Under the pieces are notes generated by a model. The model did not search any database. It worked only from the letters and a program-made list of their open reading frames with translations, and was not told where the DNA came from. A stretch of 62,599 bases of DNA, from contig NZ_RQYW01000013.1 in NCBI RefSeq assembly GCF_003932895.1, forward strand, positions 1 to 62,599, in the 5' to 3' direction. This DNA comes from Leptotrichia sp. OH3620_COT-345 (lineage in GTDB: Bacteria > Fusobacteriota > Fusobacteriia > Fusobacteriales > Leptotrichiaceae). The translations under genes were made by a program, and so were the position numbers. This document shows, piece by piece, positions 17,477 to 25,551 of the stretch (position 1 is its first letter; each line of letters begins with the position of its first letter).

Positions 17477-17744
17477 ATGAAAAAATATACGATAAAATTT
17501 GAAAAATCTTTTCTAAAAATATTAAAAAATTAGACAAACAGACTTTACTAATAGTAACCGGCTATATTGATAATAATTTAAAAAATACAGATAATCCGAG
17601 AAGAAAAGGAAAAGCCTTAACAGGGATTTTAAAGGTCTTTGGAGATACAGGATAATAGATTATAGATTGATAGCGGGTATTCAAGATGATGAATTGATTA
17701 TAGTAGCTATTGATTTAGACCATGGAAACAAAATATACAAGTAA
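17477..17744 (+). pseudogene. RelE/ParE-superfamily toxin, two frameshifts
   Basis: Read through two one-base deletions, the sequence gives a full RelE-like toxin: it starts MKKYTIKFEKSF, continues KKLDKQTLLIVTGYI and ends with WRYRIIDYRLIAGI then LDHGNKIYK. The first shift lies near 17515-17530 (in-frame TAG follows at 17531-17533); the second near 17622-17630 (TAA at 17653-17655). The catalytic-region residues WRYR and the H of DHGNK are preserved in the broken reading. The intact antitoxin upstream is thus an orphan, and the ribosome-dependent RNase is presumably not made. Confidence 0.78.
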
Positions 17745-17751
17745 TAATTTT

Positions 17752-17785
17752 AATCACAGTTATTGATTTAGCTGTGATTTTTTAT
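17752..17785 (+). terminator. Terminator of the toxin-antitoxin cassette
   Basis: Arms AATCACAG (17752-17759) and CTGTGATT (17772-17779) enclose a 12-base loop and are followed by a T run. It lies 8 bases after the toxin stop. Confidence 0.65.
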
Positions 17786-17804
17786 TAGTCGACGGAGGCA
17801 TAAA

Positions 17805-18173
17805 ATGTTTAAAATGGAAAATGGAGATTTGAAAATAGTAAATAATGATCTTCAAGTTATTTCAGAAAAAGCAAGAATATTGCAAGAAATAGAAGAAAAG
17901 ATAAAGCTTATAAAAGGAACTTATAATTTAAGGGAAGAATTAGGTATTCCATGGATGGAATATAACGGGAAGCTCAATAGTACTGAAAGGGACAATATAA
18001 TAATCACTTTTATGTATGAAAAGGTTTCCGGATACAAAGGAATAGATGTAAGCAGTATTTTCATAGAAAAAGTGAAAAAAGAAAACAGGGAGGCAAGTTT
18101 CAATATAGAATTTGTCTATTTGGGTGAAAAAGTAAATCAAGAAATAGAGGGAGGTGCATTTAATGGGATTTAA
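17805..18173 (+). CDS. Baseplate wedge protein (gp25/gpW-like)
   Basis: A 122-residue protein with the size and pattern of the gp25/W family: a short N-terminal strand pair, a helix with ARILQEIEEKIKLIKGTY, the loop LREELGIPWMEY and a C-terminal strand with a FNIEFVYLGEK end. It nucleates sheath assembly at the baseplate. GGAGG precedes it, and its end overlaps the J-like gene by 11 bases. Confidence 0.7.
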   Translation: MFKMENGDLKIVNNDLQVISEKARILQEIEEKIKLIKGTYNLREELGIPWMEYNGKLNSTERDNIIITFMYEKVSGYKGIDVSSIFIEKVKKENREASFNIEFVYLGEKVNQEIEGGAFNGI

Positions 18174-19320
18174 GACAGATAAAAACGGACTTATATTTCC
18201 TGTATTTACAGATTTTAAAGATGAAATGGAAAAGGAAGGGAAAATACAGTTTGGAGATGATTTTACCATTGATCCTGAAACATCTTTAGGTCAATTTTTG
18301 GAAGTTATTTCATATATGCTTGAAAATACAAGTAAACAGTTACAGAATGTGTATTTCTTATTCTGGCTGTTTAATAAAAATGGTGCTTTGCTGTCAGAAT
18401 ATGCGAGCAATTACGGTATAGAAAGAATACAGGGGAAATATTCTTACGGAAATCTTAATATTGAAGGAACTCCCGGGCACATAGTTACAAAAGGGTTCCA
18501 GGTGCGTTCTAAAAAGGGGCTTTTATACAAAACCGTTTCAAATGTTCTTATTAATTCGGCAGGAAAGGCAAAAGTTCAGATAAAAGCTCTGGAGTTCGGA
18601 GAAGAATATAACACAGAAGAAAATACTATTTTAGAAAAAGCGACAGGAGATGAAAATGTAACTCGTATATACAACTCCGAAGCTATTACAGGAGGAACTT
18701 TTTTAGAAAGCGATGAAGATTTAAGAGAGAGGATACTGAATTTATCTCATTCAAAGGGAGGTTCAGATATAAATGGGATAAAAGCTGCATTACTTAAACT
18801 TTCTCAAGTGGAGGATTGTGACATAAAGGAAAATTATACAGATACGAGAAATGAAACTTTAAAATTAGAACCGGGACATATAAGAATAATAGTTAAAGGT
18901 TTAATTGATGAAGAGGTAGCTTATTCAGTTTTAAATACCATTTCTCCCGGAATTGTAACTGACGGAAATGTGGAAATGAGAGTAGTAACGGATTCCAATC
19001 AGAGCAGGATAATAAAATTTAAGCAGGCAGTAAAAGTAGAATATGCTGTAAGGGTCAGAAATATAAGGAATATATCCGAACAGAATAGAATAACAAGAGA
19101 AGAAATAATAAACAATATATTTAAGGAAGCAGGAAATTTTAAACTCGGGCAATATGTAAATTATGAAAAAATTCAAGCAGCAGTATATAAAATATCAAAT
19201 CAATTGGAAGCTGATGTAGAAATAAAAAAAATAAACGGAAACTGGGGAAAATCGGATTTAGATATTGAACATGATGAATACAGCTTTTTAAGTATGAATA
19301 ATATAGAGGTGATACTGTAA
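18163..19320 (+). CDS. Baseplate wedge protein J-like
   Basis: A 385-residue wedge component of the gpJ/gp47 family. It begins with the conserved opening of a short GF(K)TDKNG segment and a helix through LEVISYMLENTS, has a beta-domain with GTPGHIVTKGFQV (about 95-120), the SDEDLRERIL signature (near 185) and a C-terminal domain with EPGHIRIIVKG. I chose ATG 18163 because GGGAGG (18149-18154) is correctly spaced; a GTG at 18154 overlaps it. It ends with a TAATG overlap with the next gene. Confidence 0.75.
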   Translation: MGFKTDKNGLIFPVFTDFKDEMEKEGKIQFGDDFTIDPETSLGQFLEVISYMLENTSKQLQNVYFLFWLFNKNGALLSEYASNYGIERIQGKYSYGNLNIEGTPGHIVTKGFQVRSKKGLLYKTVSNVLINSAGKAKVQIKALEFGEEYNTEENTILEKATGDENVTRIYNSEAITGGTFLESDEDLRERILNLSHSKGGSDINGIKAALLKLSQVEDCDIKENYTDTRNETLKLEPGHIRIIVKGLIDEEVAYSVLNTISPGIVTDGNVEMRVVTDSNQSRIIKFKQAVKVEYAVRVRNIRNISEQNRITREEIINNIFKEAGNFKLGQYVNYEKIQAAVYKISNQLEADVEIKKINGNWGKSDLDIEHDEYSFLSMNNIEVIL

Positions 19321-19919
19321 TGAAAGCTGATAATTTTTTGAGCTTATGCGGGAATATAATTGATAGGAAAGAGCCGAGTAATAAGAAAATATTTAATATG
19401 ATTTCCAAAGGTTTTGAATTATACAACAAATACTATGAAAAAACTCTATTTTCAGATGTTATAGACAGATTAATTGAAAATGAGCTTGATTTATTCGGTT
19501 CCCAGTTTAATCTCTACAGAAGCGGGAGAACGGATGAAGAATACAAAAAATATCTGAAATTATCTTTTTTATTGAGATTGGGAAGAACAGATTTTAATTT
19601 TATAGTAAATGCCGTTTCCATTTTCTTTGATATTGAAAAGCAGAAAATAAAAATATTTGACCATAATTCAGATAAAGATATTAAGGCGAGACATATTAAA
19701 TTAAGAATATTGCAGAAGGTGGATATGCAGGAAATAATTCCTTTTTTAATAAAAATAAAAGCGGCAGGGATAATAGTCGATTGTTGGGAAATGTTGGACG
19801 GAAATTTTTTGGTCGACTGTAAAGGTGTAAGAAAGAAATATATAGTTAAAAGTGATGTTAATTATGAATATGACAGACATGAATATAATCTTGATGAAAT
19901 GTTAGAACTTAATGATTAA
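19320..19919 (+). CDS. Baseplate/tail protein I-like
   Basis: A 199-residue protein that follows the J-like gene with a one-base stop-start overlap, the P2 J-I order. It is helical in the first 90 residues with a YRSGRTDEEYKKYLKL segment typical of DUF2612/gpI-type proteins (an entry point for fibres), then strands. It would form the tip of the wedge and anchor the fibre. Confidence 0.62.
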   Translation: MKADNFLSLCGNIIDRKEPSNKKIFNMISKGFELYNKYYEKTLFSDVIDRLIENELDLFGSQFNLYRSGRTDEEYKKYLKLSFLLRLGRTDFNFIVNAVSIFFDIEKQKIKIFDHNSDKDIKARHIKLRILQKVDMQEIIPFLIKIKAAGIIVDCWEMLDGNFLVDCKGVRKKYIVKSDVNYEYDRHEYNLDEMLELND

Positions 19920-19933
19920 AGGAGGTTAAGAAG

Positions 19934-21010
19934 ATGCCAATTATAAAAAAGTTTAAACAAGGAGTATACGAACACTCTAACCTATTTAAAATAAAAAATC
20001 CGACTGTTAATGTCGGAGATAATGAAGTAAAGGAAATAACACCTTTCAGAGGGGTAATACAACAACAAGGAGATGTTATAACAGCAGAAGAACATAATGA
20101 AATACAAAAGAACGGTACAGTTTTTGTTACCGTAGAATATTCAGAAAATTATGGGAGTGGTGTAGACGGATATGTAATTAAAAATTTTATTAACGAGCAA
20201 GGTTTATTTGAAGGGTTAAAACTAAAATTTAAAATACCTCGAACAAATATTTATGAAAATCCTGTAATTGTTTTAGGAACTCAAACTTATAATTTAAAGA
20301 TAGTAAGTGGAAATTCCTTAATTAATGTTCGAAAAGGTGAATTAAATATAAATGAAATAGTTAACATCATTTATTGTAATGGATCGTTTATATTGGAAAA
20401 TCAAATTGCTTCTGAAAATTCAAGAGGAATAACAAAATATGGAACGGAATCAGGAACAGCATTAGAAGGAAAAAGACTTACTGAAATAATGGGATTAGAA
20501 TTTGGGGGAAATATTCAAGATATAGGAACAAAAATAACCGGAAAATTTTATTATGATAAATCTATAAAACATTACTTTGAGTGTACAAATAATAATGATT
20601 TAACCTATGTAGATGTTACTAAATTTAAACCAATTTCTAATAAACCAATTTCAGATAGATTAGAAAATTTATCTAGTTTTAAACGTGAAGAAATAGTATT
20701 AACAAGCACAGATGGACAAATAGCAAAATTTAACTTTGTAGCTTCTGGAAATGTTAGGATTGTTTGGGTCATAAATATAGGAATTAAGAATCAATACCAA
20801 ACTACTTTCCCAAATTTACCTGAATGGTTTTGTAAAAATGCGGAAACAACATGGTCAGTTTTGGGTAATGGAACTGGAGGAATCGGTATGGATACGGCTG
20901 AATTTTATCTTGACATTGAAAATAGGAGTATAAAAATTTTTCCACAACTTACAAATACTAATATTATTCATCAACTTACGGGACAATGCATAACCGTGGC
21001 AAGAATTTAA
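19934..21010 (+). CDS. Tail fibre / receptor-binding protein
   Basis: A 358-residue protein directly after the I-like gene, starting with an anchor-type N-terminus (IIKKFKQGVYEHSN). The middle (about 150-190) carries a helix with EGKRLTEIMGLEFGG, and the C-terminal 120 residues form a strand-rich tip (WVINIGIKNQ, GNGTGGIGMDTAEF). The tip would bind a surface receptor and decide the target range. No enzymatic motif seen. Size is short for a fibre, more like the small fibres of fusobacterial prophages. Confidence 0.65.
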   Translation: MPIIKKFKQGVYEHSNLFKIKNPTVNVGDNEVKEITPFRGVIQQQGDVITAEEHNEIQKNGTVFVTVEYSENYGSGVDGYVIKNFINEQGLFEGLKLKFKIPRTNIYENPVIVLGTQTYNLKIVSGNSLINVRKGELNINEIVNIIYCNGSFILENQIASENSRGITKYGTESGTALEGKRLTEIMGLEFGGNIQDIGTKITGKFYYDKSIKHYFECTNNNDLTYVDVTKFKPISNKPISDRLENLSSFKREEIVLTSTDGQIAKFNFVASGNVRIVWVINIGIKNQYQTTFPNLPEWFCKNAETTWSVLGNGTGGIGMDTAEFYLDIENRSIKIFPQLTNTNIIHQLTGQCITVARI

Positions 21011-21029
21011 TAAAAATTAGGAGGTAAAA

Positions 21030-21734
21030 ATGCAAGTAATACACATATACAATAGAAGTAATTTAGAACTTATAGCTAAACCTATTACAACAAGTACAGA
21101 AGATTTTAAAAGTAATTCAGAACGGTTTTATCCGGACTGGAACAGTGAAACAATGGTGTTTTCTGAAATAGAATATCTAAACCCAAAAATAGAAAATGGA
21201 AAACTAAGAGAAATGACAAAAGATGAGTTGTACAAAGTTGGAAAATATAATCTCGCTAAAAACGAATTAATAGAGAATGGGAAAATAAAGAGTGTAGAAT
21301 TGTCAGAATACGAATATATAGAGAATAACAAAATAAAACTTAACAGAGAGAAAAAAACAGAGAATATTTTAAAAGAACTGACAAATTTAAAAATCGAGTA
21401 TTCTGAAAAGGAATTTATTTTTAAAGAAAAATATTTACAAAAAAATAGAGAATTGGATAAAAATAATCTGGGAAATATAGTTACAATGCTACTTGTAAGT
21501 AAATAGCAGCATTTTAAGGATTGGAAATTTAAGGATAAGGATGGAAATGATGTATATGTGGATTTAACTATACAGGAAATGTTACAAATGGCTGATATTA
21601 TGCAAAAACAGACAACAAAAGCAATGAAAATAGAAAGTAGTCTGATTAAGAAAATAGAAACATTGAGTGATCAAGAGTTAAAGGGATTTCAGGTAAAAGA
21701 GGAATATGAAAATATGTGGAATAAGGCTGATTAG
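21030..21734 (+). pseudogene. Tail fibre assembly-type protein (DUF4376) with in-frame TAG
   Basis: The first 158 codons (to TAG 21504-21506) hold a fibre-assembly-like N-terminus with a helical tail. The frame continues after TAG for 75 codons with KFKDKDGNDVYVDLT and a helix MADIMQKQTTKAM, the well-known C-terminal DUF4376 block, ending at TAG 21732-21734. One nonsense change, probably CAG to TAG, thus divides a single gene. The truncated form might still fold as a chaperone for the fibre. The end overlaps a convergent acyltransferase gene by 4 bases. Confidence 0.65.
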
Positions 21735-21745
21735 CCAGCCTTATT
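21720..21745. terminator. Bidirectional hairpin at the convergent gene ends
   Basis: Arms AATAAGGCTG (21720-21729) and CAGCCTTATT (21736-21745) enclose a 6-base loop containing both stop codons of the convergent fibre-assembly and acyltransferase genes. It could terminate transcripts from both sides. Confidence 0.6.
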
Positions 21746-22738
21746 CAAATACTTTTCATACAGAAATTTATAACCTTTATTTTCAATAAAAGTCTTTGTA
21801 ATGTTTGAAAATGTGAATACTATGACAAAAAACACACTAAAATGATAATAACTGTCAATTTCATGGATATATTTTCTGTATATATGATAAATAGGAACGT
21901 GCAGAATATATACAGAAAAACTTAAATTTCCGAGATAAACAAAAAATTTATTGGCTAGGATTTTATTTGTTATACCGTTGTCTAAATATAAGAATGCTAT
22001 CAAAGGAACAAATGATAATGATATCAATGTTGAAAAATAAGGTACTATGTCATTATACTGAACAAATAATATTAAAAATAAAAAATATAAAACTGTAAAA
22101 GCAGAGTAACATTTTTTTCCATTTATATCTTTCAATTTATAAAATAGGAGCATTCCCATTACAAATGACGAAATGTGCATCAAAGGAAAATAATTAATAA
22201 GGTGATAAATATATGTATTTTCAGTGTATTCATTAAAAACTGAATAAGTATAATAAGTATACATGGTTATAAATACAGTAAATATTGTAAAATATTTTGA
22301 ATATTTTTTTAAAAAAATTAAAAAATAAGGAAATATTAATATTAAAAAAGCTAATACAGAAAGATACCATGCGGAATAATTATAATTTTGATCTGTAGCT
22401 TTTCCAAAAATTAAACTTTGTATCATTAAAATACTGTATATCAATTTTTCTTTATATTTTAAAGAATAAATAAAAAGAAGTAGTAAAGAAAACATATACA
22501 AAGGATAGAATTTAAAAAATCTTGTCAGATAAAAGTGTTCAATATTAATTTCTTTATTTAAATAAGAATAGGAAAGCATAAATCCGGATAAAACAAAGAA
22601 AAAATAAACCCATATTGTACCATTTTGAAAAAGAATCGGTATTTTAGAATAAAAATCTGTATTTTTAGCAGTATGAAAAGTTAAAACACTAAATGCTCCT
22701 ACAAATCTAAAAAATTCAAATTGATTATATTTTTTCAT
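21731..22738 (-). CDS. Membrane acyltransferase (acyltransferase-3 family)
   Basis: A 335-residue protein with about 10 hydrophobic segments and the family N-terminus of FEFFRFVGAFSVLTFHT (about residues 7-23, with the conserved R and H) and FFFVLSGFMLS (about 45-56). Such enzymes O-acetylate lipopolysaccharide or other surface glycans. It is the only gene reversed in the tail cluster and sits between fibre and lysis genes, a common place for serotype-conversion genes. It could alter the receptor and protect the producer from its own tails. Possible transfer origin from another phage is an inference. Confidence 0.8.
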   Translation of the reverse strand: MKKYNQFEFFRFVGAFSVLTFHTAKNTDFYSKIPILFQNGTIWVYFFFVLSGFMLSYSYLNKEINIEHFYLTRFFKFYPLYMFSLLLLFIYSLKYKEKLIYSILMIQSLIFGKATDQNYNYSAWYLSVLAFLILIFPYFLIFLKKYSKYFTIFTVFITMYTYYTYSVFNEYTENTYIYHLINYFPLMHISSFVMGMLLFYKLKDINGKKCYSAFTVLYFLFLILFVQYNDIVPYFSTLISLSFVPLIAFLYLDNGITNKILANKFFVYLGNLSFSVYILHVPIYHIYRKYIHEIDSYYHFSVFFVIVFTFSNITKTFIENKGYKFLYEKYLNKAG

Positions 22739-22793
22739 AAAAACTCCTTAAAATTTTTTATTATTATAGCATAAAAAAGGAAAGGGAACAAAA

Positions 22794-23279
22794 ATGTTAA
22801 AAAAGAATATTTTATATATAAGTTTTCACAGACCGAGAAATTTAATAGGATATTTAATAGCAGGTTGGACTCTTGGAAAGTACAGTCATACCGAATTTAT
22901 TTACAACGGGAATGTATATTTGGCTAATCCGGGAGGAATAAGAAAACAGCCTTTAAAAATTAAAAAAAATTATGATATTTTTAAACTACATGAACATATA
23001 GAAATTGAGGATATACTTGAATTTTTTGGGAAAAATGAAGGAAAAGGGTATGACTATCTTGCAATTTTAGGAAGTCAGTTTCTGTATTTTTTAGGATTGG
23101 AAGATAAAGAAAAATATTTCTGTAGTGAATTTTGCCTTGCAGCAATAGATTACGCATTACAGTATACATTAACATATAAAGGCAAAGGTCTTGAGAAAAG
23201 ATATCACAAATTTAATCCTGAAAGGCTGTATAAATATTTAAAATTTATGGAACTTATAAAAGAAAAGGAGGTGATATAA
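22794..23279 (+). CDS. Permuted-papain (YiiX/YebB-like) cell-wall protein
   Basis: A 161-residue protein of the permuted NlpC/P60 or YiiX fold: His32 in GKYSHTEF, a GKGYDYL stretch (83-89) and Cys110 in YFCSEFC form the expected catalytic order. Relatives in phages lie next to the endolysin and may cleave peptidoglycan peptides or lipid-linked thioesters. AAAGG precedes the ATG and its stop overlaps the start of the endolysin gene (TAATGG). A periplasmic role would need the holin-like genes downstream because no signal peptide is seen. Confidence 0.65.
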   Translation: MLKKNILYISFHRPRNLIGYLIAGWTLGKYSHTEFIYNGNVYLANPGGIRKQPLKIKKNYDIFKLHEHIEIEDILEFFGKNEGKGYDYLAILGSQFLYFLGLEDKEKYFCSEFCLAAIDYALQYTLTYKGKGLEKRYHKFNPERLYKYLKFMELIKEKEVI

Positions 23280-23707
23280 TGGCATTTGTATTAAGTAAAA
23301 AGAGTTTGGAAAGACTGGAAGGAGTACATCCTAAACTAAAAACAGTTATTACACTCGGGATAACTGACAGCCCATACGATTTTATGGTTGTACAGGGAGT
23401 AAGAACGGCAGCGTATCAGAATAGTTTGTATCAGCAAGGGAGAACAAAACCCGGAGCGAAAGTAACCAACTGTGACGGATATAAAATTAAGTCCAATCAC
23501 CAAGTTAAGCGGGACGGTTACGGTCATGCTGTTGATTTTGCGATTTATGCTCCTGAATTACCCGGTAAAATTGATTGGAATACAGTAAGTAAGTATAAAG
23601 AAGTGGCAGAGCATTTAAAGTCTGTAGCAAAAGAAAACGGAGTAAAAATTGAATGGGGCGGAGATTGGAAAAGATTTAAAGATTATCCGCATATTGAGTT
23701 AAAATAA
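23279..23707 (+). CDS. M15-family endolysin (L-alanoyl-D-glutamate peptidase type)
   Basis: A 142-residue peptidase resembling T5 endolysin. Zinc ligands are His74 (SNHQ), Asp86 (GHAVDF) and His138 (PHIEL), the DD-carboxypeptidase-like M15 signature. GGAGGTG lies 6 bases before the ATG. It would cleave stem peptides and open the wall for particle release. It is in the lysis group after the reversed acyltransferase. Confidence 0.85.
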   Translation: MAFVLSKKSLERLEGVHPKLKTVITLGITDSPYDFMVVQGVRTAAYQNSLYQQGRTKPGAKVTNCDGYKIKSNHQVKRDGYGHAVDFAIYAPELPGKIDWNTVSKYKEVAEHLKSVAKENGVKIEWGGDWKRFKDYPHIELK

Positions 23708-23844
23708 GATCTGAATATTTTAAAAATAAAAAATTTGAATTTAAAAAATAGAGTTTCAGATTATACTAAAAAATGATAAAAAAATAAAAGAGATAGAAAA
23801 TATTTAAAATATTTTAAAAATAAAAAACAAAGGAATGATTTAAT

Positions 23845-24162
23845 ATGAATATGGCATTAAAAATAATATTATTAGGAAAGATTAAAGAATTTATAAGAAA
23901 AAGAATACTTGAAGAGGAAATAATAAAAGGATCCAAAAAGGGGCTTGAAAAATTAGAGGCCGTAATGGATAATTTTTGGGAAAACATCAGAAAATTTATT
24001 GAAAAATCTAAAAAAGTGGATAATAAATATATTCCGGACAGTATTGAATTTGCAACAGAAGAATTGATACTCTAAACAATAGAAGTAATTAAAAATGAAA
24101 TAAATATAAAAAAATTTATTGAAGAAATATTGGGGGAAGAAAAAATAGAGATAGGTATTTAG
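23845..24162 (+). pseudogene. Phage lysis-region protein with in-frame TAA
   Basis: ATG 23845 opens a frame that stops at TAA 24073-24075 after 76 codons, then continues in the same frame as 28 more codons (EVIKNEINIKKFIEEILG) to TAG 24160-24162. The product is helical and charged, with a possible amphipathic N-terminus (ALKIILLGKIKEF). Its role is unknown; it precedes a membrane-anchored protein. The 76-residue form may still be functional. The single stop is parallel to those in three other genes of the cluster. Confidence 0.4.
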
Positions 24163-24175
24163 GGAGGTTAGAATC

Positions 24176-24730
24176 TTGGGAGTTAGAGAGTTATTAATTT
24201 ATATAGAAAATCACGGCATAAGCTTGATTTTTATGTCCGGAATAGGGATAGCGGCATGGAAATATGCTATCCCTTTCTTTAAAGAGTTGACCAGAATGCT
24301 TGTCGAGCTACGAAAATTTTTTGAAGATTTTAACAGAGATATTGTTTCGGGGAAGGGATTACAGCTTTTACTTATTTTGAAATGTCAGGAAATAAGATGG
24401 AGTATTGAAAAGAAATATATAGAATATATTTTAAAGAACAGCATTAAAAAAAACTGGGATAGTATTATTTCGGAGTTAAATGGATATACTACACAAAAGC
24501 TGATTAACTTTGATGAAGATCTTCACGATATTATTGATAAAATAGTTTTTAAAACAATAAGAACTATGTTCAAAGCGGCAATAGAAAGATCGAAGATGCA
24601 TTTATATGATGTATTGATGGAACTGAAAAATGACGAAACAAATCATGAAAATGCTCAAAGAGCTGTAAAAATACATATGCAGAATTTTCAAAATGAATTG
24701 ATACTTGAAATAAAAAGTTTATTTGATTAA
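24176..24730 (+). CDS. Membrane-anchored phage protein, holin-like position
   Basis: A 184-residue protein with TTG start at 24176 chosen because AGGGAGG (24161-24167) is 8 bases away. One hydrophobic segment (about 13-32, ISLIFMSGIGIAAW) is followed by a long helical cytoplasmic or periplasmic part. It lies after the endolysin and could be a holin, spanin-like or regulatory lysis protein; no family motif is visible. Confidence is in the gene rather than its function. Confidence 0.5.
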   Translation: MGVRELLIYIENHGISLIFMSGIGIAAWKYAIPFFKELTRMLVELRKFFEDFNRDIVSGKGLQLLLILKCQEIRWSIEKKYIEYILKNSIKKNWDSIISELNGYTTQKLINFDEDLHDIIDKIVFKTIRTMFKAAIERSKMHLYDVLMELKNDETNHENAQRAVKIHMQNFQNELILEIKSLFD

Positions 24731-24746
24731 AAGGTAGCTTATCAAT

Positions 24747-24881
24747 ATGATTAAAAAAAAATTTAAGTTAATTCAGGTTCTTTCTGTTTAGATAGGTGCT
24801 ATTTCAGTATTTCTATTATTTGAAATAATCTGGTTATTTTTGATTACAGATAATTATGTCATAGTGAGAAAAATAAAGTAA
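24747..24881 (+). pseudogene. 44-codon transmembrane peptide with in-frame TAG
   Basis: A frame from ATG 24747 to TAA 24879-24881 is interrupted by TAG at 24789-24791 and otherwise encodes a typical single membrane helix (VFLLFEIIWLFLI) with a basic end. It is likely the remnant of a small holin or Rz-like gene closing the lysis operon. It has a weak ribosome site (AAGGTAG). Confidence 0.4.
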
Positions 24882-24913
24882 TAATTTGTCTGTATTGTTT
24901 TTATAAAATTACT

Positions 24914-24972
24914 AAAAATAATAATTTATAAATTGTAAAAATATGCTTTTTGAGTTTATAAATTATTTTTAT
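24914..24972 (+). terminator. Terminator at the end of the tail cluster
   Basis: Arms AATAATTTATAAA (24919-24931) and TTTATAAATTATT (24955-24967) are followed by TTTTATT. It closes the lysis genes. Confidence 0.55.
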
Positions 24973-25193
24973 TCAATAGAAATTTTTACATATATCTCTA
25001 ATTTTTGAAAAATTACTTATATTTACTTATGTATAAAATTTCTTTAACTACTCATATTTAATTTACTGCTATTTTTTTTCATCTTATATTTTTGACTGAA
25101 AAGCTGAAGTATTTTTTACTTGAAAAGTTTTTAAAAATAAACATTAAATATTATGGATTACTTTGTAATTTATATTTTAGGAATAATAAAAAA

Positions 25194-25386
25194 AACTGTC
25201 TTATAAGTCAAAATCAACTTTTAAGTTACAACATATACTAAGTCGACACCGGATAAAAAAGTAAAAACTAAGTTTTTCTATCTGATATTTACACGGCTCA
25301 AATACTGTACAACTCGAATAAAAAGATTTCATGACAGTAACGGCACTAGTTAGTTATTAAAGTTTTTTATGACTTATAAGACAGTT
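25194..25386. mobile_element. 193-bp MITE-like element
   Basis: Near-perfect terminal inverted repeats begin AACTGTCTTATAAGTCA on the left (from 25194) and read the same on the opposite strand at the right end (to 25386); similarity extends to about 25 bases. The interior (GACACCGG, CACGGC) is more GC-rich than its surroundings and holds no gene. It resembles a non-autonomous element mobilised by a transposase elsewhere. Confidence 0.6.
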
Positions 25387-25551
25387 ATATTTTAATATAA
25401 AAATTTTTCTTTTACTGTGTTAGTGTCAGAAATATTAATTAAGAATATTTCTGAATGTTCAAAAAATTATTTTATCTGTATTTTTTATATTTGTATTTCT
25501 CATATGTTGTATTTTAGCGAATACTAATGATATTGTGATCCAATATAAAAA

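Larger units (their letters stand above)
24882..25551. other. 670-bp region: cluster terminator and a miniature inverted-repeat element
   Basis: No gene is visible. It holds an intrinsic terminator (24914-24972), a 193-bp inverted-repeat element (25194-25386) and A/T-rich filler. The right edge of the phage cluster probably lies at about 24.97 kb; I found no direct repeat matching the left edge near 4.5-4.7 kb. Confidence 0.6.

Noticed and set aside
7746-24791. Alternative genetic code with reassigned stops in the phage genes
   Set aside because: Both TAA and TAG occur as interrupting codons, while the same codons properly end most cluster genes (for example the sheath gene by TAG, hub by TAA), and metH and the lipoprotein copy show ordinary decay.
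4505-25551. Direct repeats marking att sites of a prophage
   Set aside because: Comparison by eye of the DNA at 4.5-4.86 kb and 24.9-25.5 kb gave only A/T-rich chance similarity.
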